Source: Syngnathus acus (Eukaryota; Chordata; Actinopteri; Syngnathiformes; Syngnathidae). From it: DNA of 64,000 nt. A program made the translations under genes and the position numbers. The stretch is taken from the NCBI RefSeq assembly GCF_901709675.1, contig NC_051102.1, positions 6,917,412-6,981,411 of the forward strand, read 5' to 3'. Of the stretch, positions 1 to 13,500 are shown one piece after another (the stretch's first letter is position 1; each line of letters begins with the position of its first letter). Under the pieces are notes generated by a model that ran no database searches, was not told where the DNA came from, and was given only the letters and a program-made list of their open reading frames with translations.

Positions 1-298
1 ATTTCAAAAACCGGTTTAAGCCTTAATTTTCAAACCACTTTACCAATCGATTTTAAAACCAGTATGAAGCTCATCTGATTGATTTTTACTATATCACGTT
101 CAAAGTTCAAACAGTTGAATTAAATGTTTAAAATTCATCCAGATCAGTAGAAGAAAAAACACTTGACTAGTTCAACTTTGACGCTAGTATTCCTTGGCAT
201 AGAATACGCGATGCAATGAAACACAAGCACGTGACAAGATGGATGGATGCTGAAATGTGTGTGTGATGTGTGTGTGTTGTGCCCAAGGCTGGTTGCAC

Positions 299-1531
299 CT
301 GGACACGAAGCTGCTGCCGCTGTCTACGGACGAGGTGGACATATCCAGGCCGTACATCTTGCGCAGTTTGGGCCGTGGCCGCTCGCTGGTTTTGGGGATG
401 CACTCGGGCATCCCGTCCAGGTCCTCCAAGGTGGACTGACGAGAAAACAGCGTGGTGGCCTCGGTGTAGGCGCTGAGATGCGCCGACGAAGGTGGAGAGT
501 GTGAGAAGCGGGATGAGATGGAGTGTCAACGACTCAAAATGATGGCAGCGTAAGTATTTGCTTGCATGTTCTTCATGGCCATGAGTCCTTCACAATTTTA
601 TGAGCACACTGTTTTGATGAGATGAGTCCATATGAACCGAATAAAGTATCTGATGAAGGTAAGCTCAATCTTCACATACCTCGATATGCTGTCCCTGGAG
701 GCCGTGGAGGCCTGGCTCTCCATTGGGTAGGCTCTCTGCCGCCGCCGCCGCCGCCGGACCCCCGTCGAACTCTCCCCCGACTCATCCTCACTGAGGAGGT
801 CCATGCTGGCCTGCCGTGACATGTTGAGCCGCATGGCCTTCTGGTAGTACACGTGAATGCTCTCCCTGGACGGCACGTTGCCCTGGTGGAATTGAGGCAC
901 GTCAGCGCTAGAGAACATCACAGAATGCTTGAGCACGGTATTTTACCTTCTTGACCTCCCTGGTAAGCATGCAGCGCTCAATGCGCAGCACGGTGGAGAT
1001 GTCGATGTATTCCCGGCACACTTCGTTCATCCAGCGGGTGAAGCTGTCCACGGTGGTCTGCAGCAACACCCATGTGAACTTGATGATGTTGAACACACGC
1101 TTGAAGATGTTGTCTGCACATGGTTTGACCAGTTAGGAGAAAACAGGAGGAGGAGGAGGAGGAAAAGGAAGTGAAGAAGCCAACCTGGGCCAGAGTTATC
1201 GTCTTGTTCTTGGCTGTCGGACAGGTAGTCCATCTCGATGCCCAAGTAAGTTTCTGCATCGCAAAGGGATTCAGTGAGGAATTTTCAAAGCTTATCCAGT
1301 TGGAAGTTCGACTTCATACATGAAACACTAGTTAGCCGTGTTCACTTTCAAACCAGCTCAGAGCTCATCCAAGCCATTTTAATACTCGGTCCCAAGTCCC
1401 GCCCACTTACCCTGCTTTTTGCTTTTCTTGTGTCTGCCTCCTTTGGTGTATCTCTTCCAGAACTTGCGTTTGTCTCTGGCTCTTGCCTTCAGGGCTGCTT
1501 TGGGGTCTTTGATCCACGTACGGTAGAGGAA
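299..1531 (-). other. piezo2: piezo2 exons 33-37: post-beam region, last exons in window
   Basis: Exon 33 encodes [20 protein letters not shown] followed by a basic run. Exon 34 is 69 nt. Exon 35 encodes [20 protein letters not shown] and [13 protein letters not shown], matching PIEZO2 closely. Exon 36 begins [14 protein letters not shown] and turns Ser/Arg-rich. Exon 37 (299-472) encodes a disordered Ser-rich linker with [19 protein letters not shown], ending in phase 2 at a GTGCAA donor. Bases 1-298 are intron and I see no further exon there. Exon 37 has no close human counterpart that I can recall, so its boundaries rest on phase and splice sites. Confidence 0.85.
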
Positions 1532-4500
1532 CTGCAGATTGAAGAAGACACAAGATGATAAGAACAGAGAGGAAAGATGCATGGACAGAGCAATTGGTGA
1601 AAATAGAGCCACGTGCAAAAAGGGTACAACATTTCCCTAGCCAGCACGTCACAACAACAACAAGAGGTCACAATAGTTGTCACAATCACAAATTCCTATC
1701 CATGTAATGATGAAACACGACGTAAGAGGCACTTTTTGGTCATGCACAAATGGGGGGGGGGGGGGACAACCGGTTGATTTACCTTTCCTGCTTTCACTAC
1801 ATACTGGAGCACAGTTTTAGGAAGCTTTATGACCGACCTGGGCAAAGCCAGAACGGCCGTCACAAATTTCCCGATAGCGCGCTACAGGTGGGAGAGAGGG
1901 AGGGAGGGAAGGAAGGCGATAAAGGCGGACACAGGTAGAACACGGTCAGAGAAGACACAGGTGGGGAGGAGACAAATACAGAGGGGAAGAGAACACAGGT
2001 TGGGGGGGTACAAATGAAAGATACAGGTGGAGAGAAATGACAAAAGGTGGAGAGGGTTAGTCGAAAATCATGTATTAGGGTTTGTATTAAAGCAGACGAA
2101 ATGTTATTCATATGTGGGTGAAAAACACAAACAAGTCAATCAAATGATTGCACAAAGCACCTGGAAGGCGGACCTCCTCGGTGGCTCCTCGTCTTTCAAA
2201 TCGTCCTCTTCGTCCTCCTCCTCGCTGTCGGTCTCAAACAAGTAATACTCTCCGCTTCTAACCACTGACAGTGACAGCACAAGGTTTATTTTGAAGGCGC
2301 ACAAAGGACAACAACGGAAAGGAAGGAAAAGACACAGAATCTACCATGACGAGCACAAAGCGCTGATGTGATGTGTGTTTGTCATTTGAGTCGACAGCAG
2401 AGTTTAAAGTGACAAGGCTGACTTGTGTCCTTGAACAGAAGTGCAACTGACTGGCTGGGCAAGGGAGGGGGGGTGCTGGGGTGGCAAAATTCAGAGCGGT
2501 GGGTTGGGTGGGGCGGCAATAGCCGACATGATCCGTAACCAAAAAGGTAACCAGCCTTTTAGGAACAAACAAAAATGGGAGAAAAAAAAATCCTTCCATC
2601 TGTACTTGCACACCAGACCAGAATTTGTTAGTTGCGGTTTTGCCTTCACACCACAAAGTGATGCAGGAGGAAATCATTTTTTCAGATTGTGTGTTAAGCA
2701 ACCAACCAAACGGACACTATTAAAACCTAAGCTGACACATGAAACCTGCCATGTTTATTTTTTAAATACTGTATCTACATTCAGTTTCTCCACTGAACGT
2801 TTGACATGACAGATGACCTGGACATGAAAATCATGTCATTCTTCTGTAACTTTGTTAATTAACTAACCAAATGGCCAAAATCAAATCTATGGCCTTATGA
2901 AAAAGAAATGAAAACTGCCTTCTCTATTTTTGAATGTGCCAAGTGATATACTGTCATTTCAGACTTGTCAATCACTGCCTAATATGGTCCCGATGTAAGC
3001 TGACTGTTAATGCACCAGAATCCGATGATTTCACATCTGGTCCTGACAAAGTGACGCAGGAATCAGTTCGGATGTTTTTTGGCAAGCATGCTAATTAAGT
3101 AACTAACCAAACAGCCATCGAAAAAGCTCGACTTAGAAAACGGAACGATTTAATGGCTGGTGACGCCCGTTGGTTTTGATCATGTCCGCGGGCAAAGAAT
3201 GAAACCTTTGGAGGCAGAAAGGACTTCATATCTTTGCGTGAAAACACTGTAAAACGTGAGCGATTCCCCACCGCGGGCTCGTCGGGCGTTCGGAGCAAAA
3301 GCACAACCTCCGGCCGTTAGTCCTTTTCTCGTTTGCCTCCTTGTTCTCGTGTCTATTTAAGGCGTTGTTGCCGCATTACGGACACATATGGTAGATCTGC
3401 TAAAGTGCCTCTTCAGCGACAGTCAAGCAGCGTCCTTAAATAGAGACAGAAAAGGACTAAAAAATACCAGAGGACAACAGCCGGTGCCTTCGGCGCCCTC
3501 GGACCGAGTGGGAATCCTCGGTGGCGTTCTGGTCGAGGACACAAGGGCCAATGGGAACGAAGGAATGAGTAAGAGGCGAGGGGTCAACCTACTGGAAGCA
3601 TGGTCAACCCACGGCCTCCACCAGTGCTTTTTTTTGGTCTTGGCTTTGGCTCGCTGCGCTCCTAAAATTTAACAAATGACATCAGTGCAACACGACACAA
3701 AGTAAAAGATCAAAGGAAGAGTGGCTACGTTAGCTTAGCATCATCAACACGGGCACTGGGCCGGCCGGGCCTTCGCCATACCCTCGTCCTCCTCGTCGGG
3801 AGGGGGCGGGGCAAGCGTCTGTCCCTCCACTGACTCCTGCGCTATGCTCAGCATCCTCTCCTTGCCACGCTTGAACTTTTGCTGCCGCACCTTAATGCGC
3901 TCCATCCTGTGCAAACGGACACATGGGAGGGTAAGTGACTTGGGTTATATTAAAACAAGATATAAATAATAAACAAACTAAACAAAATGAGTAAAGCAGA
4001 AAAAGAAACAAACTGAAAAATGTTATTAAAAACGAATGAAAAAAAATAACAAAACAGACAAACACGAAAAAAAAAAAGAAATAAACAAAATACTTAAAAA
4101 AATGAATACAACCAAAACTAAATAAATAAAAACAATATAAAACTCAGACAAATGAATCAAATAAAACCATCTCACTGTCGTTTCAGCTGCTCCACAGATT
4201 TACGCTCCTCCTCCAAGCGTGCCCGCACTGCCTTCACGATGGTGGCCTGGAAAAGCTCTGCCCCCCTGGAACACAGTGCACGCATGCAACACAAGTGAGA
4301 ACACCATTTGGTTCTCTGATGGGGACGAGGCGGAGCCGCACATACCTGGAGGCGAGGATCTGGGAGGCTCTGATGTCGGCCACCACGTGCAGGAAGTAGT
4401 AGCTCATGAAGACGCGCCGCTGCAGCAGCAGGAAGGCGAAGCATATGCTGTCCCAGATGATGCCTGCATCGTCGCTGGGCAGCTCGCACCGCTGGTCCAC

Positions 4501-7500
4501 ATCTGTACGTACGCGTCAATGGGACGATGTTGTTTGTGTATGCGCGTGTGTGTGTGTGTTGTCTTACCGAGATGTTCCTGGTTGGTGTTGATTTTGTATT
4601 GCTTGATGGTGCATGCCAGACTGAAGAGCTGAATGAGCCAGCACTTGTGGGGGATCAGAGAGTTGATGTATCCACAAGCCAGAATCTGGGGGAAAAAAAT
4701 CAGGAATGGATAACTGCATAAATTCATTCTTAATACTTCTGTTATCCAAACAACACATTCCAGCCTGATCTAATAACATGCACCATTTTGATTAGATTGA
4801 ACAATTAAACACATTCTAGAATATGTTATATAAAATTCTGTATATATCAAATTATTTTTTTAATATACATAATTTCATATGTATTTGTAAATAACTTCAT
4901 TTACATCACTTTTTTAAAATTAGAAATATTGATATTTCACAGAATTATCTCTTTATACTGTATTGTATTTTAGACATTAAATTTTTTTTAATGCTATTTT
5001 TTTATACATTTAAACTACTCACTGACAATTTTGATGAGATTCAGTGTTTTTTTTTCTTTATTTATTTAAAATGTCCTAGGTGTCCAGTTATTTACATAAA
5101 TGTACATATTACACATAGAAGCCTATAATTTGTATTGTTTTTGAATTTCGTTATTTCAAAATATTCGATAAAAACTAGTATGGATGGAATTAAAAAACTG
5201 CAATTCAGCAGTTTTGTGCTTTCTGGCAGTTTTTATACGATGTTACAAAGATATAGAACAAAAACAAATAAACTAGAGGTAATTGTGTCCTCGCATGAGG
5301 AAAAAAATGCTGCTATGAGCTGTTTCCTCCTGTTTAAAAAAAAAAAAAAAACTGCATCTACTCACAGACAAAATGTTCTTCATGGTGATGACAAAGATGT
5401 TGTAGGCAATGAGGAAGTCCCAGTAGTGGAGAATTTTTTTGATGGGCTTGAGCAGGAGCTCACCGCCGAAGAGCAGGAAGTAGAAACAGGCCACCAGGTA
5501 GCCCATGCAGAACACGCTGATGCGCGTGGTGCCCGTGATGAAAATGATCGTCAACACGAACCAGAACAGGTAGCTGAACATGATCACCTTCAGCATGTCC
5601 AAGTACGACCTACAGGGCACAGTTGGGTCGGTTATTGCTCCTGCTTAAGCGCTACCTAGTAGAACACCACTTGGATAACATACCAAGCAAACACGCCCAT
5701 CTGTCGTATGACGCGGGTCACTTGTACATAGTAAGAGGAAAATGCAACCGCATGCGTGGCAGCTTCCATTACAGGTGATGGATTGGATGTGGTGAAAACA
5801 TAGGAAGCAGCCTGAATGGGATAATCAATCCCCACCTTGATGGGCGAAAATACCTTTTCCATACTTGAAAGCTATTTATTGAGTTAGAGCACAAGGGGGG
5901 GGGGGGGGGGTGTCTAAGTAGCGCAGTGACCGACAGAGTGTTTTTGCAGATTATGGATCTCTAACCCCGCCCCCGCCCGGTATCCGTAATTTGATCCCGG
6001 AGGGGGAAACGGCGATGGAATAAGTGCAGAGCGGCCGTGGCGTGCTCTCGACCTCGCGGCGAGGTCTTGTTGATGGACGCAGAGTGCGTTAATAAAAGAC
6101 GCGTCCACTTTGTGCGGCAAAAGACTACAATAGCAAGCACATGGGGATCGATGGCCGCGGACGACTAAGCATGCCGAACTCGCCTCGGTCTGTACCTCAA
6201 AAGTCTCCAACTGCTTTGTGTGACCTCCTTCAACGAGCCATTGATATGGCAGGAAGTTCAGGATGGCTCACTCACCGAGTAATGCCACGCCTTCCAAAAA
6301 TGCTCACCCCAAACAGTGGAATGCAAAGCGGGTCGCAAGCGGCGTACCTGCAGTGGATGAAGTCAGGGACGGGGTTGTGCACGCTAAAGGAGGACGCGTC
6401 CAAGTCCCTGCAGATCTCTACGTTGTCTCCGGCCATAATGCGCACGGCCGCCTTGTTCTCGTCGTCAAACACTTGCCTCTGCATGGAGGCGCACAGCAGC
6501 AGCATGAAGTCATCTGGAGAAAAAAAGATCCACGTTCGCCTTAACCGGCCTGTAAATGTGCCGGGCGGGCGGAGGGGTGCCGCTACGTACAGATGAGGAA
6601 AGACGGATTGGGCCTGGAGAGGAAATCGGGAACGTAGAGCCACATGACCACGTTGGAGTCTGTTGAGTAGCTCGGGAATCTCCAAGGATAGTCTAAAAAG
6701 TGAAATAATTGCACATGGACTTGCAGCTTTTGCTGGATATGATTAATGGTATTTGTTTGGATTTGAAAAATATTCAGAATATTAGAGTCACATTTATTTA
6801 CAGAGTTTTTTGACATGAAATACTTTAAAATATTTTTGATAAACAAATACTTAATATATTTAAACAAATGAGCATTATTCTGAAAGACAATGGCAGCGAC
6901 GGCGTTTACAGACCTTTACACGCCGCGGGGGGGACCCCGATGCAGATCAAGTACTGGAAGGTGAGCATGCAGGCCAGGAAGCAGCAGTACTTGGGCCAGA
7001 TCTCGGCGATGGCCTTCCTGCGGCGCCGGTACATGACGGTGATGAGGGCGAAGGCCTGCAGCATGGCGTAGAAGTCCATGCGCTGGCCAATCACATTCAC
7101 GCCCAGCAGCAGGCAAGTCTGCGGAGAGGCGCAAAGAGCGAGCTCTTCATTTATTCACGCGGTGACGTGTTAGCGGGACTTGAGCTAGAAAGGCAACGCC
7201 ACCTCTAGTCCGAACTTGTAGAAGAAGTAGTTGATGAAGTATTTGATGAAGCACACGATGCCCACGTCTAGGTGTTGGCGCGTCACGTCGTGGAAGATGA
7301 TGCGAGCAGCAGGAGGCGACAGCTTGTTCCTCACACGGAAGTACAGTTGGTGGCGGTAGATGGTCACCTCGAACGCCAGCAGAGCCAGGATCAGGAGGTT
7401 GTGCTGCACATACAAAACACCAGTATACAAAGTCCTTTGTCATTTCGCTACGAGACCCCTGTAGAGCAAAACCATTTCCGCCACACTGGGAATGTACGAG

Positions 7501-10500
7501 ATGACCGAACGCATAACATTTGCCCGGAGCGATTGTGGTCTGGACTCACCCTGATGTAGCCCAGCAAGTCGTCGCTCTTTTGCAGGCCCACCCAGTTAGC
7601 AGGATCCACCCGACTTTTGTAGAGCAGAGAGCCCATCATCTCCTTCTGTTGCTCAGGGGTGTAGGCTGCCGGCTGTGGCAAGGAACACATTCTCAGGCTC
7701 CTTCGACGCCGCCTTGATACATATCATTACGACAATGTCTCACCATGGAGCAGTTCTTGGAGTACGTTAGCGGCTTGATGGACTCGAGCTGGTACAACAT
7801 CTTGCACACGATGATGACGCACGTCCAGACGCTGCACACGCGGGCCGCCAGAGGCCGATACTGGCTGTAGGGCAGCGCAAAGGCCCACGATGCCAGGAAC
7901 ACGTAGTTGAGCAACGATACCTGGGTGGCGGACACATTGTTAGCCTAGCAACTATTAGCATGTCTCATTTGAAATTGGAGCCGACGACAGGTCAAGATAG
8001 TATCTTCTATTTTGAGCCTTTTTAAGATCAGGTGGCTATCGGGTTATACGTAATTTAGCATGCAAACCTCTAGCTCGTTAGCATTTCATTTGTAGTAGCG
8101 GCCCACAACCAGGCATGATGTGGAATACTTTTAGATCTGCGTTACCTCCCGGATGGAGACCAGCACGACGTAGCAGGAGACAATCTTAATGATGTGGATC
8201 TCTAGCAGCCACCAGATGAACATCTGCAGTTTATGGAAGTACTCGAGGAACTTGAGGAAGAGCACCGTCAGCCGGTCCACGACCAAGTGCCACTTGCTCC
8301 TCAGATCTGGAAACAATCGTGACATAAAAGTGTCATCCTGGCTCTTTTGCTAACGTTGTACTTGCAAATAAGTGCAAGACTCGGTTGCTCCTACTCATCT
8401 GAGTCACGACGAGTACAAATAAGATAGAAAAAAGGTGGGAGAATCCCAGCGGGCCTAATTATCGGCACGAGACTTTCAAACAGAATCCAGTGAAATAGAA
8501 TCTTGGACTTTTTCCACACAGTGGCACTACGATGCTTTAAACTTTTACAGATATGAAGAAACCATAACGCTCCTTTGCGGTAGTAAAGATTATATTAGCG
8601 GCGCTTATATGAAATTCCATTGGAAATACAATCAGGATCTTTGCTTGAAGTAAAAAAGTACCTAACAAAGCGAAGTGAGTGCTTGAGCTATGCACGGTGT
8701 CAAATTTGAATACGCCACATAAATCTGGCCCAGACAGAAAAATGCGCACTGGCCGAACCACGCCGCTTTGGGAGCGGTGATTAACGGGTGCACTTTGGTT
8801 CGTGGGAGTTGCGTAAATCTTTCAGGCGGGATATTCCTCCCTCGCAAACTTGTTCAAAACAAATGAATGAATTATTCACAAGTTTTCAGAAACGTCACGG
8901 GGCTGGAAGGACGCCTGGCGGGACTCACCCCTCCTGTGTTGTGTTTAGAGCAACTTGAACCTGGACGGTATGAATTATCAGAAGCCACTTCGAGCGGCCT
9001 GTGTAAGATGGAATTTTTCCACTCTTTTCTGTCGGTGTAAACGACATGACGTGGAAAGATCCCACCTTCTCAGGTACAATCAGACACATTCTGAATGTTG
9101 GACAACATCACAAAGTAACAGCCAGAGTCACTACTTTTGTCGAAATAATAACATCTTAAGCAACTGCATCAAGTCATTTTTTTTTTTCCATTTGAGGCAG
9201 GCGTGAATGATTTTATCATCATTACGCGGCAGTCATACCGGAACTCTGCTCGGTGCTGGATTGGGTCTCGGTGGCCGTGCTGAAGCGCTGGCTGTCGTCG
9301 GTGCTGGACTGCCTGGCGTCGGAGAGGCCGCCTGGCTTGGTATCACCCGCCGAAGACATAGAGTCGTCCTTCACTACTACCAGAGTCTGCTCCCCCTGCT
9401 CTTCCTCCTTGCTCCGGGACAGCGAGGCCTCGGCGGAGCTGGCGCTGAGCATAGTGAGGTCAGCCAGGCTGCCTTCCGGGTGAACCAGCCTAGTGGATGA
9501 TGATTATTATTATTATATACATGGAAGAATATTAGCCACATTATGTTATGCACCAACGAGGATCTTCTATGGCTGTTTGGAAGCCCATATTCATTTTGAT
9601 GGCTTAATTCTAGGGAATAAAGTCTAAAAACACTTTTGCACTTTTTTTTTTTTTTCTTAAGGGGACCAAATGCACAAAACTAACCATTTCTTTTAACATT
9701 TTGATTAATAGTTTAAATGGTTCACACAAACTCACAGCACAAAGAACTGACTCTTGGGGAAAAATATCTTCTTTTTCTTTCATTTTATGAAAGTCATGCA
9801 TCATAAACGCTTGCCCGAGGACAGCTAATAATAAATATTTACACCGAACGGATGTGCATTAATCAGCATCTTTATAGAGTAATATCACAGTTTTAACAGC
9901 TCGATTATCTGCAGACATGCTACGAATTGCGATTTACTGCACTCGTCAAACTGCCATTGTTGTCCTCAAGAGCCCATAAACACAAGACAGATACTCAAAC
10001 TGATTCTCCTCGGGCAATCATTCGCTCCGTATTGAAGGAATTGAAGCGACATTGCAACAGGCAGAAGGGTGCAAAATTCTCGCTGCTTTTTTTTTTTTTT
10101 TACAAAAATGCAATTTGATTTTTGGGTTTACGCTTGTTCATAAGTGGTGGTGGGGGGGTCGGCTGCATGTCAGTCACAAGCAACTGCGCTAATATTATTA
10201 CGTATGAGGATGCTCACACTTACTTTTGTTTTTGTTGTTGACTTATTTTTTGCTTGATGCTGCTCAGGACAATAAAAGTCACAGAGTGAGGAGAGAGAAA
10301 TTGAGAACAGACTGAATGCATGTATGCATAGAATAATGCAGATGTGCTTAGGTGCTTCTGGGAGGGTTCAGGCTTTTCGTTCAAGTCATTTTATGTCCAT
10401 GCATCACCTAGATATAGCTCTAAAAATAGTGACGATAAAAAGAAAGAAGTGCTATTTCAAGGGTATGGGTGAATGTTTCATGGGGGATTCAACAATCTGG

Positions 10501-13500
10501 GCTACAAGCACAATGGAAGACACCAAATTTGAAAACAATTCTTCTCAGTCAAGTAGCCCAAATCACTCGGGAGTTGTGCTATTCCAGGCCAGGTGCTTAC
10601 GAGGGCTGGTCAGGTGTAAGAACAGCTTGTGTTGAACAGGATGGCTTGAAACTTAGGTAAATTGGTGAAAAGACATGTCAGGTCAAAAAGAAGGGAAGCA
10701 GAGACAGGTTGGAAGATGCAAGTCAAAAAATAATGGCGCATTCCATCAAATTGGGATATCGGACATTTGATACATGCCGTTTTTTTTGTCAAATAAAATG
10801 CTGCGGACGATTTGATATTTCCCAGTTGCCAGCTAACTTGAAGACACCACCAAGTTAAGTCATCTGAGTGAATTATGGGAACAGGTGAGATAAGACCCAA
10901 GGCGAGAGGGATAAAGGAGAGACTAGAGGATTTTACGGGCAAACCGGGAGGATGCTGATGGATGCCACAGAAAGCGAGCCTCTTACCCACCTATTTGTGA
11001 TCAGATACACACGCCCACTGACTTTAGCGTGGCTGTGAGAGGAGGAGGAGGAGGAGGAGGAAGAGCAGCGGCGCAGAAAGAGCAAGTCACACAAAGAGAA
11101 GGAAAAAAAAAAAAGCAACAACAAAAAAAGCGCTCGATAAATAAAGTTGAATTAACCAACACCATACAATCAAGTTTAAGGTTACTATAAAAAAAAAAAA
11201 AAAACACATCTCAGATCACTCAAGGTTCCTCCGTAGAAAGAAGGACTAGGAATAATCTCCCAAAAATGTACCTATAGATAGTGCTCTCTTCTTTGGCCAC
11301 CACCGCTTGCAGGTCGGTGAGCTCCAGGAAGCGATCGTGGAAGTAGTGCAGGTGCAGGATGCACACGAGCAAGAAGGAGGTAGGGATGAAGATCCTGGTG
11401 AATAGCTCGGACACTGAAAATTTCTCCAGGCCCAAATCCTTGAAACTGCACAGAGAGAGAAAAAAAAGGATTTTAATTGCAGGAGGCCAAAGGGATCAAA
11501 GTTGACCTCACCTGTCTTTGTTCTCCGCCGAGTCGGATCTGAACTGGAAGGTGTAAACGGCGATGAGCACCAGCATGGTGTACATCACCACAGACATCCA
11601 GAAGTATTTAAGGATTCTTCGCCACCACTCGTAGTGCACCTGGGAATGGAAAGGTTTTTTGTTTTTTTTTCCTTGGGGTGTTTCTACTTAATGGACACAC
11701 ACACACGTTAATGGTGGCAATGCATTCAACGACGCACACGCTCAGGGGGACTGAGCTCGAATGTTTTGGTTTCAGGCCGATTAGATTATGAGGCGCTCAA
11801 TTTTTACGACACGGCGATAGAACGGTCAGCACCTCCAGACTAGGCGGGTATTGAATTTGCAATTTGGAAGGAGCGAAGCAATAATGACAAAAGTGTGCAG
11901 CCATTTTGTTTGCAGAACGGTTAAAACGGTTGTCGTTTGGTTTCATTTCAGGAATTTATTACTTGTGAGACAGCGATTTTATTGTCCAAAAGATATTTGT
12001 CGTAAAATGCACGTAATGGTAATGGGTGCCAGTAGACAAACCTGGTAGAGCACCACGCAGGAAAGGAACATCATCATGTAGATGATCTTGTACATGACGA
12101 TGTTCCCCTCAAAGCTGACGAAGAAGAACATGCCGCCACAGATATAGATCCAGTATTTGACCAGCAGGGCCATCACCAAGTTGCCCAGCACGTGCATGAC
12201 GTCCTGTTCGTCCTCGGTCTCAGATTTCTCTTCCTCTATGGAAGACACAGAAGGTCAATCACTCCTTCATTGGTACACTCGCCGCCTGTCCAATCACCTT
12301 TCATCTTTTGCTCCTCCACCTGAACACCTAAGAGACCCGCCTCTTCCTCCTTTTGCTTCTCTAACTTCTCAGTAAGGGTCTGCCTCAACAGCAGCCAAAA
12401 GCTCAACAGACACAACACCTGCGAGACACAAGAGAAAATCTACTTGACGTATGCCTGCACCAGACAACCGCTAACAGGATACGTAGCGGTTGTATCTCCA
12501 AAAAATATACATACGAACCTTGGAGGAAATTGAATGAAAGAGGTTATTTTTGGACACGGAGAGTCCCGGCATGTGCGCGATGCCCTCAAAGCTGAAGAAG
12601 TATTGCAGGACGATCAAGAGGTTGCCGTAGGCCACCATGAAGGGTGACGACAACATGGCGTAGCGCCGACGGTCGCGCACCATCCACAGGATGCAGGACC
12701 AGATGAGGAAGACGAAGGTAAGCCACGAGATGTATGTGATGCTCCACGCCTAGTGGACGGACGTGCGGAAGAAATGCTTCATACGCTATTTTATTTTTTT
12801 CCCAATCTCCCACACACACTTTGAACACGTGTAGTAAACGTTTTACCTTCAGTTTACAATTAACTAGCTCACCATCATGGCCATGAGCGCGCAGATGTAA
12901 CTCTGTTTCATGATGAAGTGGAAAACTTTGACCATGGCGCCCACGCCTCGCTTGGTCAGGGCGTCCTCACTTCCCTCTGACTTGTCCTCTCCCGAGGGCG
13001 ATTCCCCGTCTTCGGGAGGAAGGCTCACCTCGTACACGCGCAGCTCTTCCTTCTCTGCTACCATGTGGAACAAACGCAGTCGATGAATGCTACGAACTCC
13101 TCCCGTACGTGGTCCGGTGGTCATCTACCTGTGGAGTCACCGATGGACTGGCCTCCTTTGTACTGAGGAGTGGCGTACAGGTCCAGATAGCGCGGACCGT
13201 TGTCAGTCACCGTGAAGTCAAAGGACGTTCCGTTGGGAGCTAGCACAACCTGATTTGAAGGGAAGAGGACAACACACATCAGGTTATTTACAAAGTAAGC
13301 GGCAGGAAAAGGGAACTTTTTTTTCTTCACTTTTTACACCTTATGCAATTTTTCACGCATAATCCCATAACACATAAAAGCAAATATTTTAAATAAAATG
13401 TGCTAAGTTATACAATGATGAAAAGTAAGTCAGTCAAATAGGTAAGTCACGAGTCTATGAAAGTAAATAATTCAATTTTCCAAACAGGAAAATTAAAAAA

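Larger units (their letters stand above)
4346..9489 (-). other. piezo2: piezo2 exons 18-28: central blade and repeat units
   Basis: Exon 18 (9239-9489) encodes [11 protein letters not shown] and then a Ser/Glu-rich cytoplasmic loop. Exon 19 contains [18 protein letters not shown]. Exons 20-23 carry [44 protein letters not shown] and [20 protein letters not shown]. Exon 25 has MAGDNVEIC and NPVPDFIHC. Exon 26 spans [20 protein letters not shown] to [13 protein letters not shown]. Exon 28 is nearly identical to mammals across [20 protein letters not shown]. These are the most strongly conserved stretches in the window and anchor the Piezo2 assignment. Confidence 0.94.
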